A DNA stretch of 5,376 bases from NCBI GenBank assembly GCA_018067325.1, contig JAGPUU010000039.1, positions 1 through 5,376 on the forward strand, in the 5' to 3' direction. A program made the translations under genes and the position numbers. A model generated the notes under the pieces. The model was given only the letters and a program-made list of their open reading frames with translations, was not told the DNA's origin and ran no database searches. The DNA is from Amphritea sp. GTDB taxonomy: Bacteria > Pseudomonadota > Gammaproteobacteria > Pseudomonadales > Balneatricaceae. The stretch's first letter is position 1, and each line of letters begins with the position of its first letter. This document shows, in pieces, positions 1 to 5,376 of the stretch.

Positions 1-62
1 CTCATTCGGCAGTTGCTGAAAAAGTAATTGCAGAAGAGAAAGAGCGTAAAGCTAACAAGTAA
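1..62 (+). CDS. 3' end of an unrecognised gene (copy 1 of duplicated tail)
   Basis: The window opens inside a plus-strand reading frame (first full codon at 3) that ends at TAA 60-62. The visible C-terminus reads HSAVAEKVIAEEKERKANK, a highly charged, probably helical tail. Nineteen residues are too few to assign a family, so no function is proposed. A strong intrinsic terminator follows 20 bp after the stop, as expected at the end of a real transcription unit. The same 19 codons recur without a single base change at 171-230. This copy is taken as the true gene end only because it is the first copy; the gene body lies outside the window, so it too could be a remnant. Confidence 0.5.
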   Translation, partial: HSAVAEKVIAEEKERKANK

Positions 63-81
63 TTGTTACTGAAGCTCTGTT

Positions 82-110
82 AAAAAGGCCCGCTATATGC
101 GGGCTTTTTT
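82..110 (+). terminator. Rho-independent terminator, copy 1
   Basis: A perfect 6-bp GC stem (GCCCGC 88-93 with GCGGGC 99-104) closes a 5-nt TATAT loop. It is followed by six T at 105-110 and preceded by five A at 82-86 that can extend the stem, with a G87-T105 wobble between. The A-tract makes it potentially active in both directions. It ends the gene whose stop is at 60-62. Confidence 0.9.
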
Positions 111-170
111 GTGCCTTTAAATAGGGTTCTCTTTATATAAGCTTCACTACACTGCTTGTCGCTTATCCCT

Positions 171-230
171 CATTCGGCAGTTGCTGAAAAAGTAATTGCA
201 GAAGAGAAAGAGCGTAAAGCTAACAAGTAA
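171..230 (+). pseudogene. Gene-tail remnant (copy 2), no start codon
   Basis: The codons 171-227 encode the same HSAVAEKVIAEEKERKANK tail as copy 1, base for base, ending at TAA 228-230. Upstream the frame is open only back to 141, where an in-frame TAA (138-140) closes it. No ATG or GTG lies in between; one TTG (156-158) has no Shine-Dalgarno sequence. It also sits downstream of the copy 1 terminator. It is therefore read as a truncated duplicate rather than a working small gene. Translation from the TTG would give a 24-residue peptide, which is considered unlikely. Confidence 0.75.
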
Positions 231-249
231 TTGTTATTGAAGCTCTGTT

Positions 250-278
250 AAAAAAGCCCGCTATGCGCGGGCTTTTTT
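250..278 (+). terminator. Rho-independent terminator, copy 2
   Basis: Same structure as the first terminator: stem GCCCGC 256-261 with GCGGGC 267-272, loop TATGC, six A before (250-255) and six T after (273-278). Compared with copy 1, the wobble next to the stem has become an A-T pair and the other changes are in the loop, so folding is preserved or improved. It shields the downstream regulator gene from read-through. Confidence 0.9.
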
Positions 279-314
279 GTGTCTTTTACTTCACCTGAGG
301 TACAAATTAAAGTC

Positions 315-341
315 TTGATCAGGCGCATGAATCGCTTTAAT
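315..341 (+). promoter_or_regulatory. Possible sigma-70 promoter for the sigma-54 activator gene
   Basis: TTGATC at 315-320 and TTTAAT at 336-341 resemble -35 and -10 boxes, but the 15-bp spacing is short. Transcription would start near 348, leaving a leader of about 70 nt. A competing pair, TTGTCA (376-381) and CATAAC (400-405) with an 18-bp spacer, would start only about 10 nt before the ATG. The rest of 287-420 holds no gene. A 5-bp dyad, GTGGC 371-375 with GCCAC 387-391, could be an operator half-site pair but is short enough to be chance. Confidence 0.2.
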
Positions 342-420
342 AACCATTGGGTTAGCTAGTATTGTTGGTCGTGGCTTGTCATTATTGCCACACTCTTGCC
401 ATAACTGACGGAACAGGGCT

Positions 421-1737
421 ATGACGACAGCAAGTTGGTTGAAAACGATGCGCAATGTGCTGGATAGCTATAGTTATCCAGCGGTTTTGATTGATGTGGA
501 TTATAACGTTGTCGCTACCAATAATAGTTATGACTTTCGTTTTGGTGGGCTCAGTGGCCATAGCTCTGCCAAATGTTTCTTTATTTCACACGGCTATGAG
601 CGGCCCTGCGATCTTGAAGGTGAGACCTGTCCAATGCAGGAAGCCCGGGACAGTGGTCATCGGGCCAGTGTGTTGCACATCCATAATACTCCGCAGGGTA
701 AAGAGCATGTGGGAATCGAAACGATCCCCATCACCGATGATAGAGAGCAGGTCTATTTCATTGAGGTGATGAAGCCGATTCGGGAGGTCAGTGCTGAGCC
801 GATTGCTAATAAGATGATTGGCCGAAGCCGGGCTTTTAATGTGCTGGTGGATCTGATTCAGCGGGTGGGTAAAACGGATACCAATGTATTGCTTATGGGG
901 GCTTCCGGTGCGGGTAAAGAGCTGGCTGCTCAGGCGATACACTCTGCCAGCTCCCGAGCCAGTATGCCCTTTGTAACGGTAGAGTGCTCAGGGTTAACGG
1001 ATAATCTGTTTGAGAGTGAGCTGTTTGGTCATGTTAGAGGTGCGTTTACCGGTGCGACTCACTCCCGAACGGGCCTGGTTCAGTCGGCCCAGGGTGGAAC
1101 ACTATTTCTCGATGAGGTGGGCGACATTCCTCTGCATCTTCAGGTAAAGCTCTTGCGTCTGATTGAGACTAAAACTTTCCGCTCAGTCGGTGATACTAAG
1201 CCCGCGGCGGCAGACTTCAGGCTGCTATGCGCAACCCATAAGAATTTGTCTGATATGGTCGAGCGAGGTGAGTTTCGGGAAGATCTGTACCATCGAATCA
1301 GTACCTTTCCTATTCGCCTGCCGTCGCTGTCTGAGCGAATTGAGGACCTGTCTCTGCTGGTAGAGAGTATCTTGCTAAGAGTGGATGACAAGACCCCTTT
1401 GAGGCTTTCTGAAGAGGCGCTGAAGCTGCTCGCTTTGCAGCCTTTCAAAGGCAATGTGCGGGAGTTGAAAAATATTCTCGAGAGAGCGGTGGTGTTACGA
1501 GATAAAGACTTAATCGGACAGGATGTTATCCAGCGCAGTCTTGATCTGCTGCCCGTTTCATTAGCTAAAGAAAGTAATGGTGGCAGTCTGCGTGGGTTGG
1601 CAGAGCAGGGCGTAAGCCTGGAGACGCTGGAGCGCCGCTATCTTACTGAGCTCCTGGGAATATGGTCTGATAAAGCACAAGTGGCGGATATAGCCGGCTG
1701 CAGCTTAAGAACCCTCTACAGAAAACTGGAGTCGTGA
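421..1737 (+). CDS. Sigma-54-dependent transcriptional activator with Cys/His PAS-like sensor domain
   Basis: Cytoplasmic bacterial enhancer-binding protein of 438 residues that would use ATP to remodel RNA polymerase-sigma-54. Residues about 10-120 form a PAS-like sensor domain with C52, H57, C63 and C70 (C-x4-H-x5-C-x6-CP). The AAA+ domain spans about 132-378: Walker A GASGAGKE 160-167, the sigma-54 contact loop GAFTGA 207-212, Walker B GGTLFLDE 225-232, sensor I near ATHKNL 271-276, putative arginine fingers R286 and R292, and GNVREL 344-349 (sensor II). A Fis-type helix-turn-helix ends the protein (about 400-438, SLRTLYRKL). All core catalytic motifs are intact. There is no receiver domain, so a partner kinase is not expected; a small ligand, metal or redox signal is inferred. 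Start: an in-frame TGA lies at 406-408 and ATG 421 is the first start after it, with only a weak GGA (410-412) as Shine-Dalgarno; M10 is the alternative. The target genes are not evident. Confidence 0.95.
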   Translation: MTTASWLKTMRNVLDSYSYPAVLIDVDYNVVATNNSYDFRFGGLSGHSSAKCFFISHGYERPCDLEGETCPMQEARDSGHRASVLHIHNTPQGKEHVGIETIPITDDREQVYFIEVMKPIREVSAEPIANKMIGRSRAFNVLVDLIQRVGKTDTNVLLMGASGAGKELAAQAIHSASSRASMPFVTVECSGLTDNLFESELFGHVRGAFTGATHSRTGLVQSAQGGTLFLDEVGDIPLHLQVKLLRLIETKTFRSVGDTKPAAADFRLLCATHKNLSDMVERGEFREDLYHRISTFPIRLPSLSERIEDLSLLVESILLRVDDKTPLRLSEEALKLLALQPFKGNVRELKNILERAVVLRDKDLIGQDVIQRSLDLLPVSLAKESNGGSLRGLAEQGVSLETLERRYLTELLGIWSDKAQVADIAGCSLRTLYRKLES

Positions 1738-1752
1738 GGTGCTGTTCTTAAG
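1704..1752. repeat. 9-bp inverted repeat spanning convergent gene ends
   Basis: CTTAAGAAC (1704-1712) and GTTCTTAAG (1744-1752) are perfect inverted copies with 31 nt between them. Just inside, CCTC (1713-1716) can pair with GAGG (1736-1739), and CAG-AAAA-CTG (1719-1728) could form a small hairpin in the loop. The arms lie in the last codons of the sigma-54 activator gene and across the stop of the GGDEF-EAL gene. No T-tract follows on either strand, so it is not a classical terminator. No other terminator is visible at this junction. Confidence 0.4.
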
Positions 1753-3826
1753 TGGTCTTAGTCTTGTGTTGCTTGCTTACTAGATTAGTCAGTTCTTCGA
1801 TAGGCAACGGTGGGCTGAATAAGTATCCCTGGACCTGATCGCAGCCGTATTGTTTGACAAATGTGAGTTGTGCCTCGGTTTCGATCCCTTCGGCGACCAC
1901 TTTAAGATTCAAGTTGTGTGCCATATCGATAATAGTTTTAACGATCACTTCATCATCGTGATCTTTGCCTATGTCGCTAATAAATGAGCGATCGATTTTA
2001 AGGGTGTTTAGTGGCAGACGCTTAAGGCGGCTTAGGGAGGAGTAGGCGATGCCGAAGTCATCAATTGAGATCTCGACTCCCAGGCTGCGGATCTGATTCA
2101 GCTGCTCGAGTAGCGCTTCATTTTCTGTCGCCATGAAGGTTTCAGTTACTTCCAGTTCAAGGGCTGAGCCCGGGTAGCCTGTGGAGGATAGAGTATCTGC
2201 TATGCGTTTATAAAGGTCCCTACGAATAAAGTGTGCCGGCGAGAAGTTGACAGAAAGATCAAGCTGCCGGCCGAACTGTTGACGTAATTTCAGAATATCC
2301 TGGCAGGCAGTCTTCATTACCCACTGATCAACTTCGCCGATCAGTCCCTGGTCTTCAGCAAGCGGGATAAACTCTTCTGGAGAGATGTCTCCCTCATCTG
2401 CATCAAACCAGCGAATAAGCGCTTCTACACCAAGAATTCTCAGTGTTCGAGTACACCATTTGGGCTGATAATAAACTTCGAATAGCTGTTTATTTATCGC
2501 CTCGCGGAGCTTTTGAGCCAGTTGAATACGTCGTTCTGAGCGAATATTCATCTGTCGGGCAAAGAAGCTGAACTGGTTTCTGCCGGCGGCTTTTGAGCAG
2601 TACATAGCGGTATCGGCATGTTTCACAACAGTTGTCGCATCAGCACCATCAGACGGATAGATACTGATACCAATGCTGGTGGTGACCTGTAGGTTAAATC
2701 CCTGAATTACAATCGGATCTTTTATGGCATTTATAAGCTTAGTGGCGATATCAGTGGCTTTGTCCTGAGTGGTATTCACCGCCAGAAGAGCAAACTCGTC
2801 GCCACCAAGCCGGGCCAATGTGTCGCTGCTTCGCAGGCTGTTTTGCAGGCGGGAGGATAGCTCTATCAGTAGCTGATCGCCCATATCATGGCCGAGAGTA
2901 TCGTTAACATCTTTAAATCGATCGAGATCGAGAAACATGACTGCTAGTTGTTCATTGCGCCGGTCCGCATAGTTGATCGCGGCATTCAGGTTATTGTCGA
3001 AAGTGGCCCGGTTAGGCAGGCCTGTCAGAGCATCATGAAATGCCTGATGTTCCAGCTGCTTTGTTAGAAGTAGCAGTTCAGCTGTACGGTCTTTAACTTT
3101 CTTTTCAAGCAGCAACTGGGCATCTTCAAGCTCATTATCCCGCACCTGAATCTGCTCGATCATCTGGTTGAAGTCGGAAGCCAGACTGCCGATCTCATCT
3201 TTAGATTGATTGCGTACTCTGAGTTTATAATTTCGGGTACGGGTGATTTTTCTGGCGGTACTTGCCAGCTCTGCAATGGGGCGCGTGACGATTCTCTGAG
3301 CCACGCTGGAGAGCAGCAGGGCAACGACTAGTGACAGCAGAAATACAACGAAGGCTATGCTCATCTGGTCTGTCTGCCGTTCTTTTAGGCTGGCTAGGTC
3401 TGAAAGTAGCAGTGTATGGCCTATGACTTCGTGATCAATGATTACCGGACGAAGGACGAAGAGTGCGTCATCGAGTTCTCCTTGATCGCTACTCGGTATG
3501 GGGGGTATCGAATAGTTATTAGGGGAATATTTGGCGAATACATTGTTTTCAGCGTCGTAAAGTATGGCCAGCACAACATCCTGAACGTTTTCCAGAGATT
3601 CCAGGGTTATTCGAGCTGATTCGGCATCGCCAAAGGTGAGGGCCGCAACCGAGTTATTGCTGATGATGTCGGCCTGAGATCTGAGGTTCGTGGTCACCTG
3701 TGCTCTGGAGTCATACCTGTCATGAACCGCAAAGCCTGCGGTTGCCAGAGCGAGGACAGTACTACTTATCAGGAGTAGCAGTGACATCAGTTTTCGGCGC
3801 AGAGGGAGATGTTTAAAGAATGGCAT
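1748..3826 (-). CDS. Membrane c-di-GMP enzyme, CHASE8-HAMP-GGDEF-EAL (YfiN-like with added EAL)
   Basis: Inner-membrane protein of 692 residues with both c-di-GMP synthesis and hydrolysis domains. Order: TM1 about 13-34; periplasmic CHASE8-type sensor about 35-153 (ADIISNNSVAALTFGD near 52-67 is typical); TM2 about 155-175; HAMP about 177-229; short coiled coil to about 262; GGDEF domain about 263-425; EAL domain about 432-685. The cyclase signature GGDEF (341-345) is intact, as is an RSSD product-inhibition I-site (332-335) five residues before it. The EAL side keeps EALIR (468-472), N527, E559/E562, D589-D590, K610, E646, E649 and QGY (666-668), so both activities look possible. CHASE8-HAMP-GGDEF is the layout of YfiN/TpbB, which lacks an EAL domain. 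The preceding gene is YfiR-like, the known periplasmic repressor of YfiN. The start is firm: AGGAGG lies 6 nt before the ATG. The gene is last in its operon and converges on the sigma-54 activator gene with a 10-bp gap. Confidence 0.95.
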   Translation of the reverse strand: MPFFKHLPLRRKLMSLLLLISSTVLALATAGFAVHDRYDSRAQVTTNLRSQADIISNNSVAALTFGDAESARITLESLENVQDVVLAILYDAENNVFAKYSPNNYSIPPIPSSDQGELDDALFVLRPVIIDHEVIGHTLLLSDLASLKERQTDQMSIAFVVFLLSLVVALLLSSVAQRIVTRPIAELASTARKITRTRNYKLRVRNQSKDEIGSLASDFNQMIEQIQVRDNELEDAQLLLEKKVKDRTAELLLLTKQLEHQAFHDALTGLPNRATFDNNLNAAINYADRRNEQLAVMFLDLDRFKDVNDTLGHDMGDQLLIELSSRLQNSLRSSDTLARLGGDEFALLAVNTTQDKATDIATKLINAIKDPIVIQGFNLQVTTSIGISIYPSDGADATTVVKHADTAMYCSKAAGRNQFSFFARQMNIRSERRIQLAQKLREAINKQLFEVYYQPKWCTRTLRILGVEALIRWFDADEGDISPEEFIPLAEDQGLIGEVDQWVMKTACQDILKLRQQFGRQLDLSVNFSPAHFIRRDLYKRIADTLSSTGYPGSALELEVTETFMATENEALLEQLNQIRSLGVEISIDDFGIAYSSLSRLKRLPLNTLKIDRSFISDIGKDHDDEVIVKTIIDMAHNLNLKVVAEGIETEAQLTFVKQYGCDQVQGYLFSPPLPIEELTNLVSKQHKTKTT

Positions 3827-3829
3827 CTG

Positions 3830-4411
3830 CTACCTCCTGATCCGGGCTAGTTTGAGTAATTCGGAACTTATGGTCAGTCCGTTTCTGGTTACCTCAGGAA
3901 GGAATATATCAATACCAATGCGTTTGCCTTTACGGATAAGGTTTACCGCGGCCCTTGAATTCTCTACCTGACTGGCGTTGGTATCTGTCAGGTCTGCGAC
4001 CGTTAAAATAGGTAATGGGCCATGGCCTGCCTGATCGTCGGCGAACCACTGGAGCTGACTAAAAGGGATGAGCAGCATAGCGCAGTGTTTAGCATCATCT
4101 AAGGTGTCAATAAGCTTTTCATTGACGCGCCTGTGTTGCACCTTTTTCCCGGAGATAGTGAGAAATGCCAGATTTAAATTATTTTCACGGTAGTGGCAGA
4201 TTGTCAGGGTGTTAGGTGTTTCTGCTATGGCGTGTTCAGGCCAGCGGACAAATTTAGCAATGTTATATAAGATGGCCGCTTTTACCTGCTGTAGTTTGTA
4301 CTCTTGGGTATTTGCCTGAAGGTTGAGTGGGTATATGCAGATAAGTAGTATCAGCAGCGTTAACTTACGCCGGTAGTAAATAGGTAGTAAAAAGTTAAGA
4401 GCTATGTTCAT
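3830..4411 (-). CDS. YfiR/DUF4154-family secreted periplasmic protein
   Basis: A 193-residue exported protein. Its N-terminus has basic residues (YYRRK), a hydrophobic stretch (LTLLILLICIYPL) and a likely signal peptidase I cleavage after LQA (A33). The mature part matches the YfiR family: KAAILYNIAKFVRWP (44-58), LTICHY with C72, the CAMLLIPF strand with C110, PILTVADL (about 134-141), and a closing segment GLTISSELLKLARI. C72 and C110 probably form the disulfide equivalent to C71-C110 of Pseudomonas YfiR; no second pair is present. In Pseudomonas YfiR binds the periplasmic part of YfiN and represses its cyclase activity; the next gene here encodes such a partner, 3 bp downstream. Start: ATG 4411 overlaps the receptor stop as ATGA and is preferred. 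An in-frame ATG at 4429 would add six residues. No good Shine-Dalgarno precedes either, consistent with coupled re-initiation. Confidence 0.9.
   Translation of the reverse strand: MNIALNFLLPIYYRRKLTLLILLICIYPLNLQANTQEYKLQQVKAAILYNIAKFVRWPEHAIAETPNTLTICHYRENNLNLAFLTISGKKVQHRRVNEKLIDTLDDAKHCAMLLIPFSQLQWFADDQAGHGPLPILTVADLTDTNASQVENSRAAVNLIRKGKRIGIDIFLPEVTRNGLTISSELLKLARIRR
3833..3838 (-). promoter_or_regulatory. Strong Shine-Dalgarno for the GGDEF-EAL gene, inside the upstream coding end
   Basis: On the minus strand AGGAGG is followed directly by TAG and CAG, then the ATG at 3826. The site is formed by the two final arginine codons (AGG AGG) of the YfiR-like gene, and the TAG is its stop. Ribosomes ending on the upstream gene therefore sit on this site, which suggests translational coupling and fixes the start of the enzyme gene. 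Confidence 0.9.
4408..4411 (-). promoter_or_regulatory. ATGA stop-start overlap between receptor and YfiR-like gene
   Basis: On the minus strand the receptor stop TGA (4410-4408) shares two bases with the ATG (4411-4409) of the YfiR-like gene. This arrangement usually means termination-reinitiation, so the periplasmic protein would be made in proportion to the receptor. It depends on 4411 being the true start rather than 4429. Confidence 0.6.
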
Positions 4412-5376
4412 AGAAGGTCTTGATTCCATTGCAGCCGGAACCAGATCTCTCTTTCGCTTCGCTCATTGTTGTGCTGAGTCCCGAAGTCCGCTGCAGGGTC
4501 CATTACTTTCTTATCGAACAGGTTATCAATTCCAAACGAGTAGTCTAGCTCCCGCGTCAGGCGTCCGGAACCAAACAGGTTCAGGGTCGCAAAGGACGTC
4601 GCATTATCGTCAAAACTGTTGCTGTCTTCTCTGTTACTGTTGTAGATCATGCTAGCACCGAGCATATGGTCTGGTGTTAGTTGATAATCAGTTTGCAGGC
4701 TTCCGGTCCAGGATGCCAGATAGGGCAGAGAGCCATCATCTGTCTGGGTTTCCAGATAGCTGATGCCAATGTGGGTATTTAGCTTGGCAGTTGGACACAG
4801 GTTCAACAGTAATTCAACGCCCTGCATTCTGTATACCGAGCTGCTGTTGGTAAAGTACTCGTCAGCATCGTCTGGCGTAGGGTCCTCCTGAATGAAATCA
4901 TCAATCCGGCTTTTGAAGAGATTGATATTCAGGTTGGCAGTATCCCATTGGTAGAGGTAGCCCAGTTCCGTTAGCGCAATCCGCTCAGCATCAACCATGG
5001 GTGGTTTGAAAAGGGTGCCCTCAAGGACCTTCAGGTACTCTCTGAAGCCGGGTGTGCGAATGGCAGTGCCATGCTGAACTTTCCAGGTTTGCTGGCTGTC
5101 CGGGGTGTAGACCAGGGCTGCACGATGATTGAAGTAGCCGCCAAACTTTTCAAAGTAGTCATATCGCCCTCCGGCTGTCAGGCTGATCTGCGGATTGATC
5201 TCCCATATGTCCTGGAGAAAGGCGGCGTAATCATTATTGACTATACCTGGCTCAGAGAGCAGGTTGCCCGTGTCAGGAGTGATCAGGAAACCGCTGGCAT
5301 AGTGATAGTTGCGGGTATAATCGGTTCGCTCTGCTTTTTCATATTGCCAGCTAAGCCCCCCTGCGAGGGTATGCGG
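4408..5376 (-). CDS. TonB-dependent outer-membrane receptor, C-terminal beta-barrel (5' end outside window)
   Basis: The frame is open without a stop from the window edge to TGA 4410-4408, giving the last 322 residues. An internal ATG at 4998 should not be taken as the start, because the homologous barrel sequence continues upstream of it. Family marks (numbered from the first visible residue): YAAFLQDIWEI (50-60), LTAGGRYDY (66-74), KVQHGTAIRTPGFREY (99-114), GVELL (186-190) and FGIDNLFDKKVMDP (281-294), the NLFD motif typical of late barrel strands. These receptors take up siderophores, vitamin B12, heme, sugars or other scarce ligands with energy from TonB-ExbBD; the plug and TonB box are not visible, so the ligand is unknown. 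The protein ends in WNQDLL rather than the usual terminal aromatic residue. It is upstream of, and overlaps, the YfiR-like gene, so it is the lead or an early gene of the operon. Confidence 0.92.
   Translation of the reverse strand, partial: PHTLAGGLSWQYEKAERTDYTRNYHYASGFLITPDTGNLLSEPGIVNNDYAAFLQDIWEINPQISLTAGGRYDYFEKFGGYFNHRAALVYTPDSQQTWKVQHGTAIRTPGFREYLKVLEGTLFKPPMVDAERIALTELGYLYQWDTANLNINLFKSRIDDFIQEDPTPDDADEYFTNSSSVYRMQGVELLLNLCPTAKLNTHIGISYLETQTDDGSLPYLASWTGSLQTDYQLTPDHMLGASMIYNSNREDSNSFDDNATSFATLNLFGSGRLTRELDYSFGIDNLFDKKVMDPAADFGTQHNNERSEREIWFRLQWNQDLL

Larger units (their letters stand above)
1..118 (+). repeat. Direct repeat copy 1: gene tail plus terminator
   Basis: This block matches 169-286 at a constant offset of 168 bp with no gaps and five mismatches (positions 69, 87, 97, 98 and 114 of copy 1). 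The left limit is set by the window edge, so the repeat may extend further upstream. Homology ends at 118/286; the following bases differ. All five changes fall after the stop codon. Confidence 0.93.
169..286 (+). repeat. Direct repeat copy 2: gene tail plus terminator
   Basis: Second copy of the 118-bp block at 1-118. The 50 bp between the copies (119-168) does not recur after copy 2, so this is not a simple fresh tandem duplication of a 168-bp unit. A likely history is an older gene duplication in which most of the second gene was lost, or insertion of a tail-plus-terminator segment. Confidence 0.93.

Noticed and set aside
119..168. Spacer between the two repeat copies as a small RNA or CRISPR-like unit
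   Set aside because: It is a single 50-bp AT-rich stretch with no hairpin, promoter or recurrence; two repeat copies of gene-tail sequence do not make an array.
371..391. Possible sigma-54 (-24/-12) promoter, TGG...TTGCC, upstream of the activator gene
   Set aside because: The GG and GC elements are separated by 12 nt rather than the required 10, and the rest of the -24 box does not match.
880..925. Variant Walker A (GASGAGKE) as a sign of a defective activator, together with His in the sensor I segment
   Set aside because: The GxxGxGK core is intact, and His at that sensor I position also occurs in active activators such as NtrC, so loss of ATPase activity is not supported.
586..942. Minus-strand open frame of 118 codons inside the activator gene
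   Set aside because: It lies opposite a well-supported PAS/AAA+ coding region, has no recognisable domain and no ribosome site, and is explained as a shadow frame.
1140..1454. Minus-strand open frame of 104 codons opposite the AAA+ domain
   Set aside because: The sense strand encodes conserved AAA+ motifs over this span; the serine- and arginine-rich antisense product looks like a composition artefact.
4404..4655. Plus-strand 83-codon open frame over the receptor end
   Set aside because: It overlaps conserved TonB-receptor coding sequence on the other strand and has a low-complexity Cys/Ser-rich tail and no family resemblance.
4408..4998. Complete 196-residue protein starting at ATG 4998
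   Set aside because: The reading frame continues upstream to the window edge with clear receptor barrel motifs, so this ATG is internal.

Overview
The window looks like chromosomal DNA from a marine-type gammaproteobacterium, perhaps Oceanospirillales-like. Base composition is moderate, bacterial Rho-independent terminators are present, and the genes are a sigma-54 activator, a c-di-GMP enzyme, a YfiR-family protein and a TonB-dependent receptor. The genus cannot be fixed from the sequence alone.

Left end (1-420): the last codons of an unrecognised plus-strand gene are followed by a strong intrinsic terminator. This whole block (C-terminal codons plus terminator) is repeated 168 bp downstream, 118 bp long with 5 mismatches and no gaps. 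The second copy has no start codon and is a gene-tail remnant with its own terminator. A short spacer of about 134 bp then leads to the next gene.

Plus-strand regulator (421-1737): a complete 438-residue sigma-54-dependent activator. It has an N-terminal PAS-like sensor domain carrying a Cys/His motif, an intact AAA+ domain with the GAFTGA loop, and a Fis-type helix-turn-helix. It has no receiver domain, so it probably senses a ligand or redox state directly. Its target promoter is not visible here.

Minus-strand signalling operon (5376 down to 1748): the C-terminal beta-barrel of a TonB-dependent outer-membrane receptor (5' end outside the window), then a secreted YfiR/DUF4154 periplasmic protein, then a membrane-bound CHASE8-HAMP-GGDEF-EAL protein. 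The receptor stop overlaps the yfiR-like start as ATGA. The Shine-Dalgarno sequence of the GGDEF-EAL gene is embedded in the last codons of the yfiR-like gene, so the three genes are tightly coupled. By analogy with YfiBNR of Pseudomonas aeruginosa, the periplasmic protein would hold the membrane c-di-GMP enzyme in check. Here a TonB receptor occupies the place in the gene set where an OmpA-like lipoprotein (YfiB) might be expected. The inferred result is an outer-membrane-to-cytoplasm relay linking substrate binding or uptake to c-di-GMP.

The regulator and the operon converge with only 10 bp between stop codons. A 9-bp inverted repeat spans that junction.
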